From Schistocerca nitens (taxonomy: Eukaryota; Arthropoda; Insecta; Orthoptera; Acrididae): a stretch of 64,000 nucleotides of DNA. The DNA lies in assembly GCF_023898315.1 (NCBI RefSeq), contig NC_064614.1:1056426432-1056490431 (forward strand), in the 5' to 3' direction. Position 1 is the stretch's first letter; each line of letters starts with the position of its first letter. The notes beneath the pieces are model-generated. The model had not been told where the DNA came from. It did no database searches and saw only the letters and a program-made list of their open reading frames with translations. This document shows positions 53,781 to 64,000 of the stretch, piece by piece. The translations under genes and the position numbers were made by a program.

Positions 53781-55242
53781 GATTGCAGGACGTTCTATAT
53801 TGAAAATAAAGAGACACGTGTTTCGGCTTTTTGGTCAGAGGTGATGGCATAAACTCGTATTGTCAGTGCTATACGCCCAAGGGTTGTCTAAAAACACATA
53901 TTTTATTGATAGAATGTAGAATCCAAAGTTAATAATGTTACAGCTATAAGCGTTTCTGTATTTTGCTCTGTAGCTTGGGAACGCATCACTCTACACTTCT
54001 AGCACAACGAGGTCGGCGATCCTGATATTCAACTATCAAACACCTGGTCTGTATTCGATTCTTTGTCGTCCCTCTTTCATTCGATATCTTTTCGGTGTGT
54101 GTGATAATATTCTACTAACATTCCTTTCATTGCCTTTTTTTCTGAAAGAAAATGTCGAGAGGTGCGGTTAATAATCAAATAAGTATATATAACTTATTAC
54201 AGCTAGTTTCTTTGTGATACGTGAGGCGCAACGATAGGACATTTTTAGATGATGACGCTCAAACCGCCGGCACCGTGATAGTGGTACCACCGAACCTTTT
54301 GACGTTTATTTTTTTCCGGTACAGAATTTCAACTCGTGACCTCAAAATCACACGATATCACAGAAAAGCAGAGAATTACAAAATAGGATGGATGCTATCA
54401 AAATTCTTGCATTTGTCCATAACCAGTTGTCCGCACTTTCGTTTCATGATATGCTTTGATACGCTTGGTACGATTGCAAACTGATATTGGATGGATCTGC
54501 TTTTAGCAACATGAATGAGATTTGTTTTCCCGTGAATGAGATATGTTTTCCAATGGACTGGAACACATGTCAATGCGACGAGATTTAGTTCGTCTGTTCG
54601 GCATGGTGCGAGAAATATTTATGTTTCGCATGTTTCCATGATATGTCCACCCCGCTAATTCAGAGGACGTCACGAATTGACGATCACTTTGGCTTACGCA
54701 ATAAAATGCTTTAATCATATTTTTACACTACCTATGACGTTGAAAATAGCCGTCAATACATTTTCCATATTTATTTGATATTTAATCACACATCCCGATG
54801 TTTTACTTAAAAAGGCAAAGGAAAGTATTCTGATTAAAAGAATATTACCAGGTACAAATAAAAAAGCATTGAATGAACAAAAGGCGACGAGCAAGAATCG
54901 AACACGGACCAGCAGGTTGGTACTTTAGTGCTTTGATCGCTTTTTTATGTTCTATTTTTTTTTCTTTCAGTTGCACCTTTTTTATACATAATTTTACTAG
55001 CTGAACCAAAAAGTAGCAGTAGAAAAGTTATTTCTATTGTGATGTACTTTATAAGGGAAGGCTGGGAACAGGGGAAACGGTTGGGGCTATAGATCGGTCC
55101 ATCGGTGGATCCTGGGGGCAGGGAGGACAGGGGTCGTAAAAGAGTCCTGGCCACAGTGCCCTCTGACCTATCTGCAATCGGATGCATGGGAGGGAAGTCC
55201 GTGGGTCAGTTAAGGCGGGGTGAGTAGACTTCCTTTTCTTTA
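53781..55242. other. Unassigned stretch
   Basis: No supported gene. Two imperfect copies of TGAATGAGATATGTTTTCC lie side by side at about 54511-54551. A reversed tRNA-like B-box fragment (AAGAATCGAACACGGACC) is at about 54892. Confidence 0.35.
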
Positions 55243-56322
55243 CACTGAAGAGCCAAAGAAACTGGTACACCTGCCTAATATCGTGTAGGGCCCCCGCAAG
55301 CACGAAGAAGTGCCACAGCACAATGTGGCGTGGACTCGACTAACGTCTGAAGTAGTGCTAGAGGGAATTTACACTATGAATCCGTAAGAGTACGACGGGG
55401 TGGAGTTCTCTTCTGAGCAGCACATTGCAAGGCATTCCAGATATGCTCAATAATGTTCAGGTCTGGGGAGTTAGGTGGCAAGCGGATGTGTTCCTGGAGC
55501 CATTCTGTAGTAATTATGGACGTGTTGGGTGTCGCATTGTCCTCCTGGAATTGACCAAGTCCGTCGGAATGCACAATGGACATTAATGGATGCAGGTGAT
55601 AAGACAGGGTGCTTACGTACGTTTCAACTGTCACAGTCGTATTAGGGGTCCCATATCATTCCAACTGCACACGCTCTACACCATTACAGAGACTCCGACA
55701 GCTTGGAGAGTCCCCTGCTGAGATGCAGGGTCCATGGATTCATGAGGTTATCTCTATACGCGTACACGTCCATCAGCTCGATACAACTTGAAACGAGACT
55801 CGTCCGACCGGGCAACAAATTTAAAGTCATCAATAGCCCAATGTCGGAGTTGACGGGTCCAAGTTAGGCGTAAAGCTTTGTGTCATGTCATCATCAAGGG
55901 TACAAGAGAGGGCCTTCGGCTCCTAAAGCCCATATCGATGATGAACAGTTGCTGGTGACCCAGCATTCAAATCTGCTGTAATTAGCGGAAGGGTTTCACT
56001 TCTGTCACGTTGTACGATTCTCTGCAGTCCCATTCTCCGGCCACAGCTATGTCGAGGATTTGATGTTTAACCAGATTTATGACATTCGAGGTACACTCGT
56101 GAAATGGTCATACGGGAAAATCCCTACTTCATCGCCATCTCGGAGATGCTGTGTCCCATGGCTCGTGCGCCGAATATAACGCCACGTTCGAAGTCTTGAT
56201 AACCTGCCATTACAGCATCAGTGGCCGATCTAAGAACAGCGCCAGACACCTATTGTCTTATATAGGCGTTGCCGCCCGCAGTACCGTATTCTACCTGTTT
56301 ACATGCCTTTGGCGCATCAGTG
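55243..56322 (-). mobile_element. Tc1-like DNA transposon with complete ends, dead
   Basis: Ends CACTGAAGAGCCAAAGAAAC and the complementary TGCCTTTGGCGCATCAGTG, flanked by TA at 55241-55242 and 56323-56324. About 1.1 kb, shorter than a full Tc1 because of deletions. Confidence 0.85.
55374..56230 (-). pseudogene. Tc1-like transposase relic
   Basis: Minus strand: N-terminal pieces (MGLQRIVQRDRSETLPLITA then DLNAGSPATVHHRYGL, about 55910-56040), then in other frames the catalytic end FQEDNATPNTSIITTEWLQE and SPDLNIIEHIWNAL at 55374-55634. The second Asp and Glu are both visible but only 30 residues apart, best explained by a small deletion. Many stops and shifts. Confidence 0.7.
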
Positions 56323-56324
56323 TA

Positions 56325-57059
56325 TTCAGTCCCAATAGAGGTGACATGGGAGCAGAGCATAAAATATTAAGTTGCTGCCTGATATGGTCTGGGTTGTCCG
56401 GTGAAGGATGCACTCACCTATGTGAAAGCCGAAACGAAACATGCAGATGCAGCGAGAAGAACGGGAGGAGAAGACATAGTAGGGGATAGGCATAACTCTC
56501 ATGACGCCCCAGTTGGGCAGGGTGGACACAAATACACCACTCAAATAGTTGACAAGTAGAGTCCGGTAATTGTTTCATCGCTCAAAATCGTCTTGGGCGT
56601 TTTGTAGACTGCATCAAAAGCCGAGGCCTTATTTTTCGCCGTCGTCGTAGATATAGCTGAGCGTCCAATCTTTTAGCCAGATTATGACTTTGGTTTTGAC
56701 AGCTGGAAAACATATCTCCTCAGAAAAGATGACCGCTCCACCGCTGTTCTCACTGCTCTAGGAATGTGGAAGGACGAGTACCCAAGCTATGGAATGAAAA
56801 CACAAAGACGTGAATAACTCGAACATTATTATCTTTGGACCCGTTGTTATGTTAATAAAACTGTTTGTTTTAGACAATCGTTCAGTATATAGCGTTGAAA
56901 ATACGATTTCCCGTCATCACTTTCGGCTTTTCTATTTTTTTAAACTAGGGAATGTCTAGAAAAACAGCCGAAACATGTTTCTTCTTAGTTTCGACATAGA
57001 TCATCGTTGAAAACTTCATCAAAATCGGTGACTCACGTGTTAGACGATCCCTATACGAG
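56325..57059. other. Unassigned stretch
   Basis: No gene recognised; the right part may be decayed 5' sequence of the Tc1 relic that follows. Confidence 0.35.
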
Positions 57060-57624
57060 TGGCGAATTGTGGCCTTTTCGCGTGAATCACGTTTCATGTG
57101 TGAACGTCGTCAATCGTCTAAAAGCAAACACCCTACAACATTCATTGGAAATGTCCAGGTCGAAGGAAGGACAGTTATGGTCTCGGAAATGTTTCCGTGG
57201 CATTCTCTATGTTATCTCGTCATTCCGGAAGGCACACTATTTCAACACAAGTATGTCCTATTCTAGGGGATCATGTTCACTCCTAAATGCGGTTAGTTTT
57301 TCCTCGGCACAATTGCATCTACCAGCAGGACAATGCAACGCGTCACGTGCGTGGTTCAGAGAACACCAGGACGAGTTTCCCGTATTCCCCTGGCTGCCAA
57401 ACTCCCCGAATTTAAACCCGGACGAGAATTTTCGAGAACATCTCTATCGGGCTGTTCGGGCCATTGCTCCCTATCCAAGAAGCCTCGCGCAGCTCGCCAC
57501 GACACTGGGGTCTGCATGGCTCCACAGTCCTGTCCGTACCTTCCAGAACCTCATTGGCTCTCTTTGTGCCCGTCTCGAGCGGTCCACGCTGGAAAAGGTG
57601 GATATTCTGGTTTTTGACAAATAG
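57060..57624 (+). pseudogene. Tc1-like transposase relic, catalytic half
   Basis: In three frames: AFSRESRFMCERRQ (first motif SDESRF with Asp replaced by Arg), TVMVSEMFPWHSLCYLVIPE (VMVWG..S), YQQDNATRHVRG (second Asp) and FPWLPNSPNLNPDENFREHL (the NPIEHLWD motif). The C-terminal AVRAIAPYPRSLAQLATTLG segment matches the relic at 20130-20930, so both belong to one subfamily. The 205-residue open frame mixes true and shifted parts. Confidence 0.7.
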
Positions 57625-58200
57625 GGACTGGACAGAGCACATCGCCCAAAAACATGGAAGACGTAGAGGATTTCTAACATTAGGACGTCGCCTTGCAAAA
57701 GGCTGATCCCATGGTAACAAGCAAACTGGTGACCTACCTTGTGGTTCACGAGACAGCTATAGCGGGCTGGATAATTTGAATGCTCAGACGCGCTGTCTGA
57801 GGCTGATAGATCTCAACGTTCACTCATTTACGTTCTTCTATGGTCCTGCAGCCTGCCCCAGAAATGCGCCCTTAGCTGTAGGATTCCTGGGGTGAATACT
57901 TCACAGCCACTGGCATGGTTCGTGTACAGAATCGTTAGTGGGATTCCACTAAACTGTTACAATATTAGGCTTGTAATGACCTGTTGTGAAATGTTCTCGC
58001 ACAGAAACTGGAAGCTTTGTTGAAAATAGTAATACCATTCGTTGGCGTGGTTAATATTGGATTCTACGTTAACAGATATAAACGATAATCTCAAGTGTAC
58101 GCTAGGTACAAAACTCCGAATCAAAGAACGGTTCCGTTGGATAATGTCAGTCATTGCTGCCAGCAGCCATAGGCACTTCTTTCTTCTGTAGTGGTCAATC
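57625..58200. other. Unassigned stretch
   Basis: No gene recognised. Confidence 0.4.
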
Positions 58201-59340
58201 CAAGGATTGGTTTGAAACAGCTACTATGGCAGCTTGTCTCCATTCTCTGCGTCTTTCAGCTTTTCTCTTCATTTCTTTATAGGTGTTACAACCCACATCT
58301 TTCACAATTTAATCCATGTACCTCAGCCGTGGTCTCCCCCTTGGTCTTTTTCTCTTGACATATCCTCTATGATTGTGTTCGGGAGTCCTTTATGTCTTAA
58401 TAGATGGCCTGTAAATTGCACTCTTCTTTTAACAGTGAAACTCCAGAAGCTTCTCTTCTCACCTGCTCTTTCCAGAACCACTTCGTTTGTGACCTTGTCG
58501 ATACATTTTATTTTGAGTATGCGTCTATAGCACCACAATTCAAAAGAATTTAGCTTCTGGTCTTCCTCTGTCCCGAGAGCATGTTTCACACCCATAGCAT
58601 GCCACACACCACACATATGATTTCAAAAATCTTTTCCTGATTTCAAGGCTGAGCCGGCCGAAGTGGCCGTGCGGTTAAAGGCGCTGCAGTGTGGAACCGC
58701 AAGACCGCTACGGTCGCAGGTTCGAATCCTGCCTCGGGCATGGATGTTTGTGATGTCCTTAGGTTAGTTAGGTTTAACTAGTTCTAAGTTCTAGGGGACT
58801 AATGACCTCAGCAGTTGAGTCCCATAGTGCTCAGAGCCATTTTTTCAAGGCTGATGCTCTTAGATGTTAAGATGTTTTTCTTCTTGTTAAAAGCAGCCTT
58901 TGCTTGAGAAATTCTGCTTCTCACTTCTGCCTTGCTCCTTCCATCCCTGGTAATATTACTGCCCAAATAAGTAAATTTATCAACTTGTTCAAGCAGTTCA
59001 TTGCCTACATGAACTTGGACTTTCACTTGATCTTTTTTGTCGCATGCCATTACTTTTGTTTTTGCTTTATTAATTCTCATATTATATTCTTCTCCCATAA
59101 CTTTATCCATTCTATTCAGTAGGACTACAAGATCTCCTTCACTTTCAGCTAGGACAGCTATAGGCACTATGACGGTCATATTCGCATATTCAATAAATTC
59201 ATGCACTTCTAAACAGGAATCAACAATAAATAACTCTAGGAATTTTCTTTGGGAAAATGCCAAATATTCTCCATTACGAACCTATCGACCACTCTCAGCT
59301 CTCAGGAAATTGGCAGAATGGATCCAAGAGTTCTAAGATA
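58200..59340 (-). pseudogene. LINE ORF2 relic, RT active-site to C-terminus, split by a SINE
   Basis: Minus strand: FIEYANMTVIVPIAVLAESE (the YADDTVIVA box with YADD decayed to YANM) and NMRINKAKTKVMACDKKDQV, then LLEQVDKFTYLGSNITRDGR followed by AEVRSRISQAKAAFNKKK (58870-59263). After the SINE come LGTEEDQKLNSFELWCYRRI followed by LKIKCIDKVTNEVVLERAGE and FTGHLLRHKGLPNTIIEDMS (58323-58616). The parts are in the right order for one 5'-truncated LINE. It is the best preserved LINE relic of the window. Confidence 0.8.
58653..58842 (+). mobile_element. SINE family A inserted in the LINE relic
   Basis: Target-site duplication TTTCAAGGCTGA at 58641-58652 and 58843-58854. Confidence 0.95.
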
Positions 59341-59487
59341 TTCAAGAATTGTAAGACAAGCAAAGAAAGTTCCGTTCAACAATAAATACAGGTTCAGTGG
59401 TACCAATAATTGATAAGGGATTCAACTAAATTTCATTACTTGCGACAAGGTTGTGGATTAAAATAGTGATCGAGGAAGTCTGGAATG
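59341..59487. other. Unassigned stretch
   Basis: Short AT-rich gap between LINE relic and foldback element. Confidence 0.4.
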
Positions 59488-59677
59488 AATTTCTTCTATT
59501 TCTGCCAATGATCACAAAACCATTGGTCCTTAGACTACCGGTTTCAGTCAGCAAGGATTCATCTCCAGATCTTAGGACATGTTATAATAAAACTGATCTG
59601 AAGATGGTCATCGCTGACCGAAATCGGTACCCTAAGGACCAAAAGCTTTGTGGTCATTGCCAGAAATAAAAGAAATT
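59488..59677. mobile_element. Foldback MITE (long hairpin)
   Basis: Two arms of about 80 bp (59488-59572 and 59596-59677) are reverse complements at about 80 percent by eye, with a 23-nt spacer. Shared words: TTGGTCCTTAG and its complement CTAAGGACCAA, TTCAGTCAGC against GCTGACCGAAA, CAGATC against GATCTG. No coding content. Confidence 0.85.
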
Positions 59678-59891
59678 GGTTCATTGAAATAATGAATGAA
59701 AATGAAAACGGACTATAGCGAAACTGGAGGAAAGAAACTGAAAACATTAGAAATGTACTTGCGCAGAGGAGTGTAAAAAATTAATCCGACAGATAAAGTA
59801 CGATATTAACAGGTTTACAATGCTGTGTTCTGGGTAGTAGATGTATTCCACATCATCTATACTGTCCTAATTCAGATATGTATGAAGGAAC
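59678..59891. other. Unassigned stretch
   Basis: AT-rich, nothing recognised. Confidence 0.4.
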
Positions 59892-59902
59892 TGCTCCTGT
59901 TC

Positions 59903-60108
59903 GCCGGCCGCGGTGGCCGTGCGGTTCTAGGCGCTGCAGTCCGGAACCGCGGGACTGCTACGGTCGCAGGTTCGAATCCTGCCTCGGGCATGGATGTGTG
60001 TGATGTCCATAGGTTAGTTAGGTTTAAGTAGTTCTAAGTTCTAGGGGACTGATGACCTAAGATGTTAAGTCCCATAGTGCTCAGAGCCATTTGAACCATT
60101 TTTTTTTT
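59903..60108 (+). mobile_element. SINE family A, full-length
   Basis: Target-site duplication TGCTCCTGTTC at 59892-59902 and 60109-60119. The tail ends in a T run of about 10. Confidence 0.95.
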
Positions 60109-60119
60109 TGCTCCTGTTC

Positions 60120-62245
60120 CCATTACTCATGCTTCCGTCATTGCATTAGTTGTGGTATTAATTAAACCGTATCAGTTCCGACTTGAGTAACACTGTTGCT
60201 AACTGCACCATTAAGAGCGTAAGAATTTAAATGCAGCTACATGTTTTCGAGATTTGAAGCTGGAGGAAGTACTTTACTCTGAAACAAGTGAGCCGTTTAC
60301 CATTTTATCCGTAATTATTTTGTTTCTTTCATTCCCTTCCCAAGAGTACACTGCAGGCAGTTTTAGAATTACTGGTTTCCTTCAGCTAAATTCCAGACAG
60401 TTGAGAAATTCACCCCCAGTCTCTCTGGTAACGATATGAATAGAGTCTTCAAAACAGTTGACAGAAGAAGAGGCACTGTAATGGTATATGTTACAGCATG
60501 GCGTACTAGTTGAAAATCTCTCTGAAAGGATTAGATAAGGGAAAAAATAGTGAAGACAGACAAGGACCAGAACAAGTAAAACTGAAAATCGGGATTATTA
60601 GTTGTAACAGGTAAGTACAGATGAAAAAATCAGCCCAAGATGTAATAGCATTCAGCTTAGAATCCTTCAGGATGCTGACCAGAAGGGAGAACACGGGATT
60701 GCACCAGTTAGTTAATACGTTATAAATGTACTGCAGAAAATGCCTTAACCTCACATTAAAGTATATAATACGTCTACGCTCAACGCTGAGGCAGGGCAGT
60801 TTCGGTCACAATAAATTTATCTTGAAGTCTGAGCACCGCTTACGAAAAATAGTGACTATTAACCAAACTACTGAGTGAGGTTTTATAATATGCATTCAGC
60901 GTAGCCTCCTCTCGTCTTTTCTATCCACCCTTCCACCCCTTCTCATGCAGAAAGGCAAAATGTTCAATATACTGCCACAAAACGAAATGAAAAAGACTGT
61001 ATGCAAGTCTCTTGGTCTGTGCTTAAAGTACTTCAATACCAATAATGCCAATATATCCGTGGAGCACCTAGTCAGTACTAGTGAACCTCTTAACACAGCA
61101 GAAGACGAAGCACGTACAGGTACTTTTTAACCAATATTACTTAATTTTTGTTGTAAAATTCTCATTGGTTGTAAAAGACACGTTACTTGGTGTGGTGTTG
61201 AAATTTTATTGATTTCACATTTTCATTACTCAGGTGCGGCAAACAAAACTGGTACACAGGGCATTCCTCATCAGAAGAGAGAAAAGCCTGTGGGCAGAGG
61301 AGAATGGCCGCCATTGTGCGTGCTGACCTGTTTCCAGAACGATCGTTAAGTGACGACACCGAGCGATCAGTTAGCGGGCCGCGCAAACATTCTGCATTCG
61401 ACGTAATGGAGGAGATGCGACCACCACAGAGTACGTCAGTTCGGCTTACAGCGCAAATGCTAACATCAGAGACATGCAGTTAGCGGCTATAATCATTTGT
61501 AACTGTTTGGCTTTGAGCTGTGACAATGTAACACTTCAATGACTTGGCAGCGACAAGTGAATTAGTCTCCGTTTCTCTCTTGGAAAGTTGGACATAGTGT
61601 TGGTCCGTTACTGACATGCTACTCGTTGTGTGTAACCGGCATGTGACTACTCTCTGCAGTCCGGCAATAGCCCACAAATCAGCTTCAGTGTCTCTTCGTC
61701 GGTTTTCAAGAAACTTTCTATTTATCTGACACAAAATATATATGTGTAACGAGCTCTAGTGTTCCTCAGTCCTCGGCGGGTCTTGTTAGGGCATAACTTT
61801 CAGACCTGGATGGCAGCTAAAAGTTTGAACGATTGTTGTTTTGCCGCTCCTTTTAACTTGAATAAAAAGGATAAATAAGCCATTCTGCAATATGAGTGGA
61901 TCCTAAGGTATGTTTGTAAACCGTAGTTGTATCGAAAAGCACACAGATCCGGTTACGAATAACAGGCATCATTTCAGGTTTTCACTAATGTACCTCGATG
62001 CGTCTACTGCAGCTAAGATTAGAAACATATCATGTTTCATCAATCCGATTATACCTTAAGAATTTCTGGTGGTGCAGATGAAAAATTGAAATCATTCATT
62101 GAGCTGAATGTTTTTTGCTATGAGCACAGATGATGAATTATTACGTATACAGAATGTGTTTAAAAAAGTGTCAGGTAGCTCAAAAGGTGTAGCGTTGGCT
62201 GTGACTAGAAGAAAGCGCGTATACCTATATGTCCCAAAAACAATG
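60120..62245. other. Unassigned stretch
   Basis: About 2.1 kb without a supported gene. Open frames at 61183-61386 and 61480-61734 show no recognisable domain. Confidence 0.4.
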
Positions 62246-62249
62246 CTGT

Positions 62250-62789
62250 TGAGGTATGGCCCAACCTCTACTCTCACCCCTATCTGTCTTATTCGTAGAA
62301 GTAGACACTGTATCCAGTGCTGCACGTGGGTACCAGGCATCCTAACAGATTCCTCAGCCCTTCTTCACAGTGAATCACTCACTCTTTCAAATGCACTTTG
62401 CGCCATTCGGTTTGAGCTCCTGTAATGTCTCCACATTGTCAGTGAGTTAGGCATACATCAGTGCCCTTAAGCATTCCTATACCCAGAAATCCGAAGGATC
62501 CAGGTTGTATCAACGGTGAGATCATGCTACTGGACCTCGACGAATCCACCATTTTGTAACGTTGCGGTGAGGTAACGTCGTGGGACTCCCGGCCAACAAT
62601 GTCACACCCGAATTTCATTCTGTTTCTCTGTTGCATGATCTTTAGAAACTGGGGTGGTATCCAGTCGTGCACAAACCACATTCGTTGTCTTTCTGCAACG
62701 GTCACGTTCTCCAACAGTGCTGGCAATTCACTGCGCTGAAGCCATCCTAATGCCTCACCTCCATTACTCGAGGATTTGCTTCTACCCAC
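62250..62789 (-). pseudogene. Mariner-type transposase relic (catalytic end)
   Basis: Minus strand LPALLENVTVAERQRMWFVH then DWIPPQFLKIMQQRNRMKFG corresponds to the LP.LLEDVPL..R..MWF.HDGAPPHF...VR..LN..F block of the DUF4817-type mariner family. GCDIVGRESHDVTSPQRYKM and FLGIGMLKGTDV continue as decayed WIGRGGP.....RSPDLTPLDFFLWG..K. It is the same broad family as 11969 and 14070. Confidence 0.5.
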
Positions 62790-63069
62790 AGTGCGTTGTA
62801 TGGTAATTTACAGTGTCATCTCTTGTGAACAGTGAGACGGACTACACATCTGAATACTACGCATTACACGTGACAAGTACCACGGCCCATATCTGAACAG
62901 GTACAGGTGACATATAATTACAGTAAACTTTCTTCTAGTTTTGACCTTTCTGTTTATGTGACACTGATTTTAAAACGCTCAGAACAGTTGAATGAATGGA
63001 CTAAGATTCTCACTAATATGAAAGCGGCATTACGATAAAGTGGGTATTGCTTTACCAGCCGTCAACATG
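62790..63069. other. Unassigned stretch
   Basis: No gene recognised. Confidence 0.4.
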
Positions 63070-63081
63070 TGTCACACTACA

Positions 63082-63242
63082 GATGATGATGTTCAGATGT
63101 GTGTGAAATCTTATGGGACTTAACTGCTAAGGTCATCAGTCCCTAAGCTTACACACTACTTAACCTAAATTATCCTAAGGACAAACACACACACCCATGC
63201 CCGAGGGAGGAATCGAACCTGCGCCAGGACCAGCCACACAGT
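63082..63242 (-). mobile_element. SINE family B, 5'-truncated
   Basis: Target-site duplication TGTCACACTACA at 63070-63081 and 63243-63254. The head is cut within the B-box region (GAATCGAACCTGCGCC). Confidence 0.9.
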
Positions 63243-63254
63243 TGTCACACTACA

Positions 63255-64000
63255 AAACGTGGTGTCTGTAAAGTCACATCTAACACGTTCAGTTGCAAAT
63301 TAATACTGGAAAATGCTCTACAGCTCCCAAGGATACCGCAACAAACACCAAGAACATAAAAAAATTATCGTAAAGAAACAAAGCCAGTGTCAGATATTAC
63401 ACTTTATCGATTTAGCTCTAGTGGAGATTGCAACACGGACTTTCGAATACATATGATAGATGCATCAGCATATAACCGAAATACTTACCACAAGAAGAAT
63501 TTTAACTGTTTATAGGCAAGAACATAAAACACTTATCGTGAAAAATGACCTACAGCACAGGTGGAGAACAGGATGCACAGTACGAACTACTAAAATAGTA
63601 TAGAAAGGCAAGCTAGTATCGCAAAACACTCCTCAGCTATAAAGTTCAAGTTAGTATCGCAAAATACTCTTCAGCTGTAAAGTTAAAGTGAAAACTGCGA
63701 TATGCAGTATTCAGTATAGGAATGAAATATCGTAAAAAACCTGTATAGTTGTTATGGAATCCATAATAAACTTTAGGAATAAAAAATATAATTTCTCTAC
63801 AAAGGAGATATTACAACTACGAGCTCTATTTAAAAAATGCAGTTTAAATTGTGCAGCAGGAAGCTTACGTCACACTAGGCATTAGCATGACGTCAATAGT
63901 CAAGCTCACGATCTACAATCGCAGATTTCTTTTGATCCTGGTATTAACGCAAATGAAATTGGCGTTTTTCCAATTGCGCTGTATTTACTTTTATTTATTC
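63255..64000. other. Unassigned AT-rich stretch
   Basis: Contains a 38-bp tandem duplication (63610-63685) and nothing else recognisable. Confidence 0.4.
63610..63685. repeat. 38-bp tandem duplication, two copies
   Basis: Units 63610-63647 and 63648-63685 share TAGTATCGCAAAA and TCAGCT and differ at about 5 positions. Confidence 0.85.

Noticed and set aside
1-64000. CRISPR arrays, prokaryotic operons, rRNA genes or viral integrations
   Set aside because: No regularly spaced identical repeats with unique spacers, no polycistronic gene arrangement, no rRNA-like sequence and no recognisable retroviral or viral gene order.

Overview
This is a eukaryotic, repeat-dominated window, most likely from an orthopteran insect, and I think a Schistocerca-type grasshopper. 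The inference rests on the interspersed repeats: one tRNA-derived SINE family recurs about 18 times on both strands (its body carries the words CCTTAGGTTAGTTAGGTTTAAGTAG and a tail ending GAGCCATTTGAACCA, and I recall it as very abundant in locust and grasshopper DNA), along with several other tRNA-headed SINEs, Tc1/mariner, hAT, Harbinger, Penelope and LINE relics. There is no operon, CRISPR array, rRNA or convincing functional tRNA gene.

Only one host protein-coding segment is well supported: a GC-rich first coding exon at 8492-8932 (+). It encodes the N-terminus, TM1, TM2 and the start of TM3 of a rhodopsin-class (class A) GPCR and ends on a clean splice donor. No later exon was recognised, so the 55 kb to its right is best read as a very long first intron (or intron plus intergenic DNA), and the 8.4 kb to its left as upstream DNA.

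Layout. 1-1.1 kb: hAT relic (minus strand) split by a SINE. 1.8 kb: hammerhead-ribozyme-like hairpin. 2.3-7.6 kb: SINEs and a second hAT relic. 8.0-9.7 kb: GPCR exon, an intronic 15-bp perfect hairpin and a (GA)23 tract. 9.7-13 kb: hAT C-terminal relic, a complete but dead Tc1-like element and an internally deleted mariner-type element. 13.5-18.2 kb: a pair of long diverged inverted repeats around a LINE relic, with a mariner-type element inserted in one arm, a SINE inserted in that element, and another SINE in the other arm. 20-27 kb: Tc1 relics, SINEs, a polypyrimidine tract and a Harbinger relic. 28-33 kb: LINE, SINE, mariner and Tc1 elements. 34-45 kb: sparse, mainly SINEs and short repeats. 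45-50 kb: LINE relic, two Penelope-like relics in opposite orientation, and another LINE relic. 50-54 kb: a SINE, a tandem duplication and a nearly intact Tc1-like element inserted at the duplication junction. 55-59 kb: more Tc1 relics and a LINE 3' part split by a SINE. 59.5-64 kb: a foldback MITE, SINEs and a mariner relic.

Most SINE copies carry visible 9-14 bp target-site duplications (one copy 22 bp with one mismatch), which gives precise insertion boundaries and a relative order of events. No new multi-gene system was found. The most interesting structures are the nested long inverted repeat, the two hammerhead-like motifs, the D-D-32-E Tc1-like element with one in-frame stop at a duplication junction, and the mosaic SINEs that share a tail but carry different tRNA-like heads.
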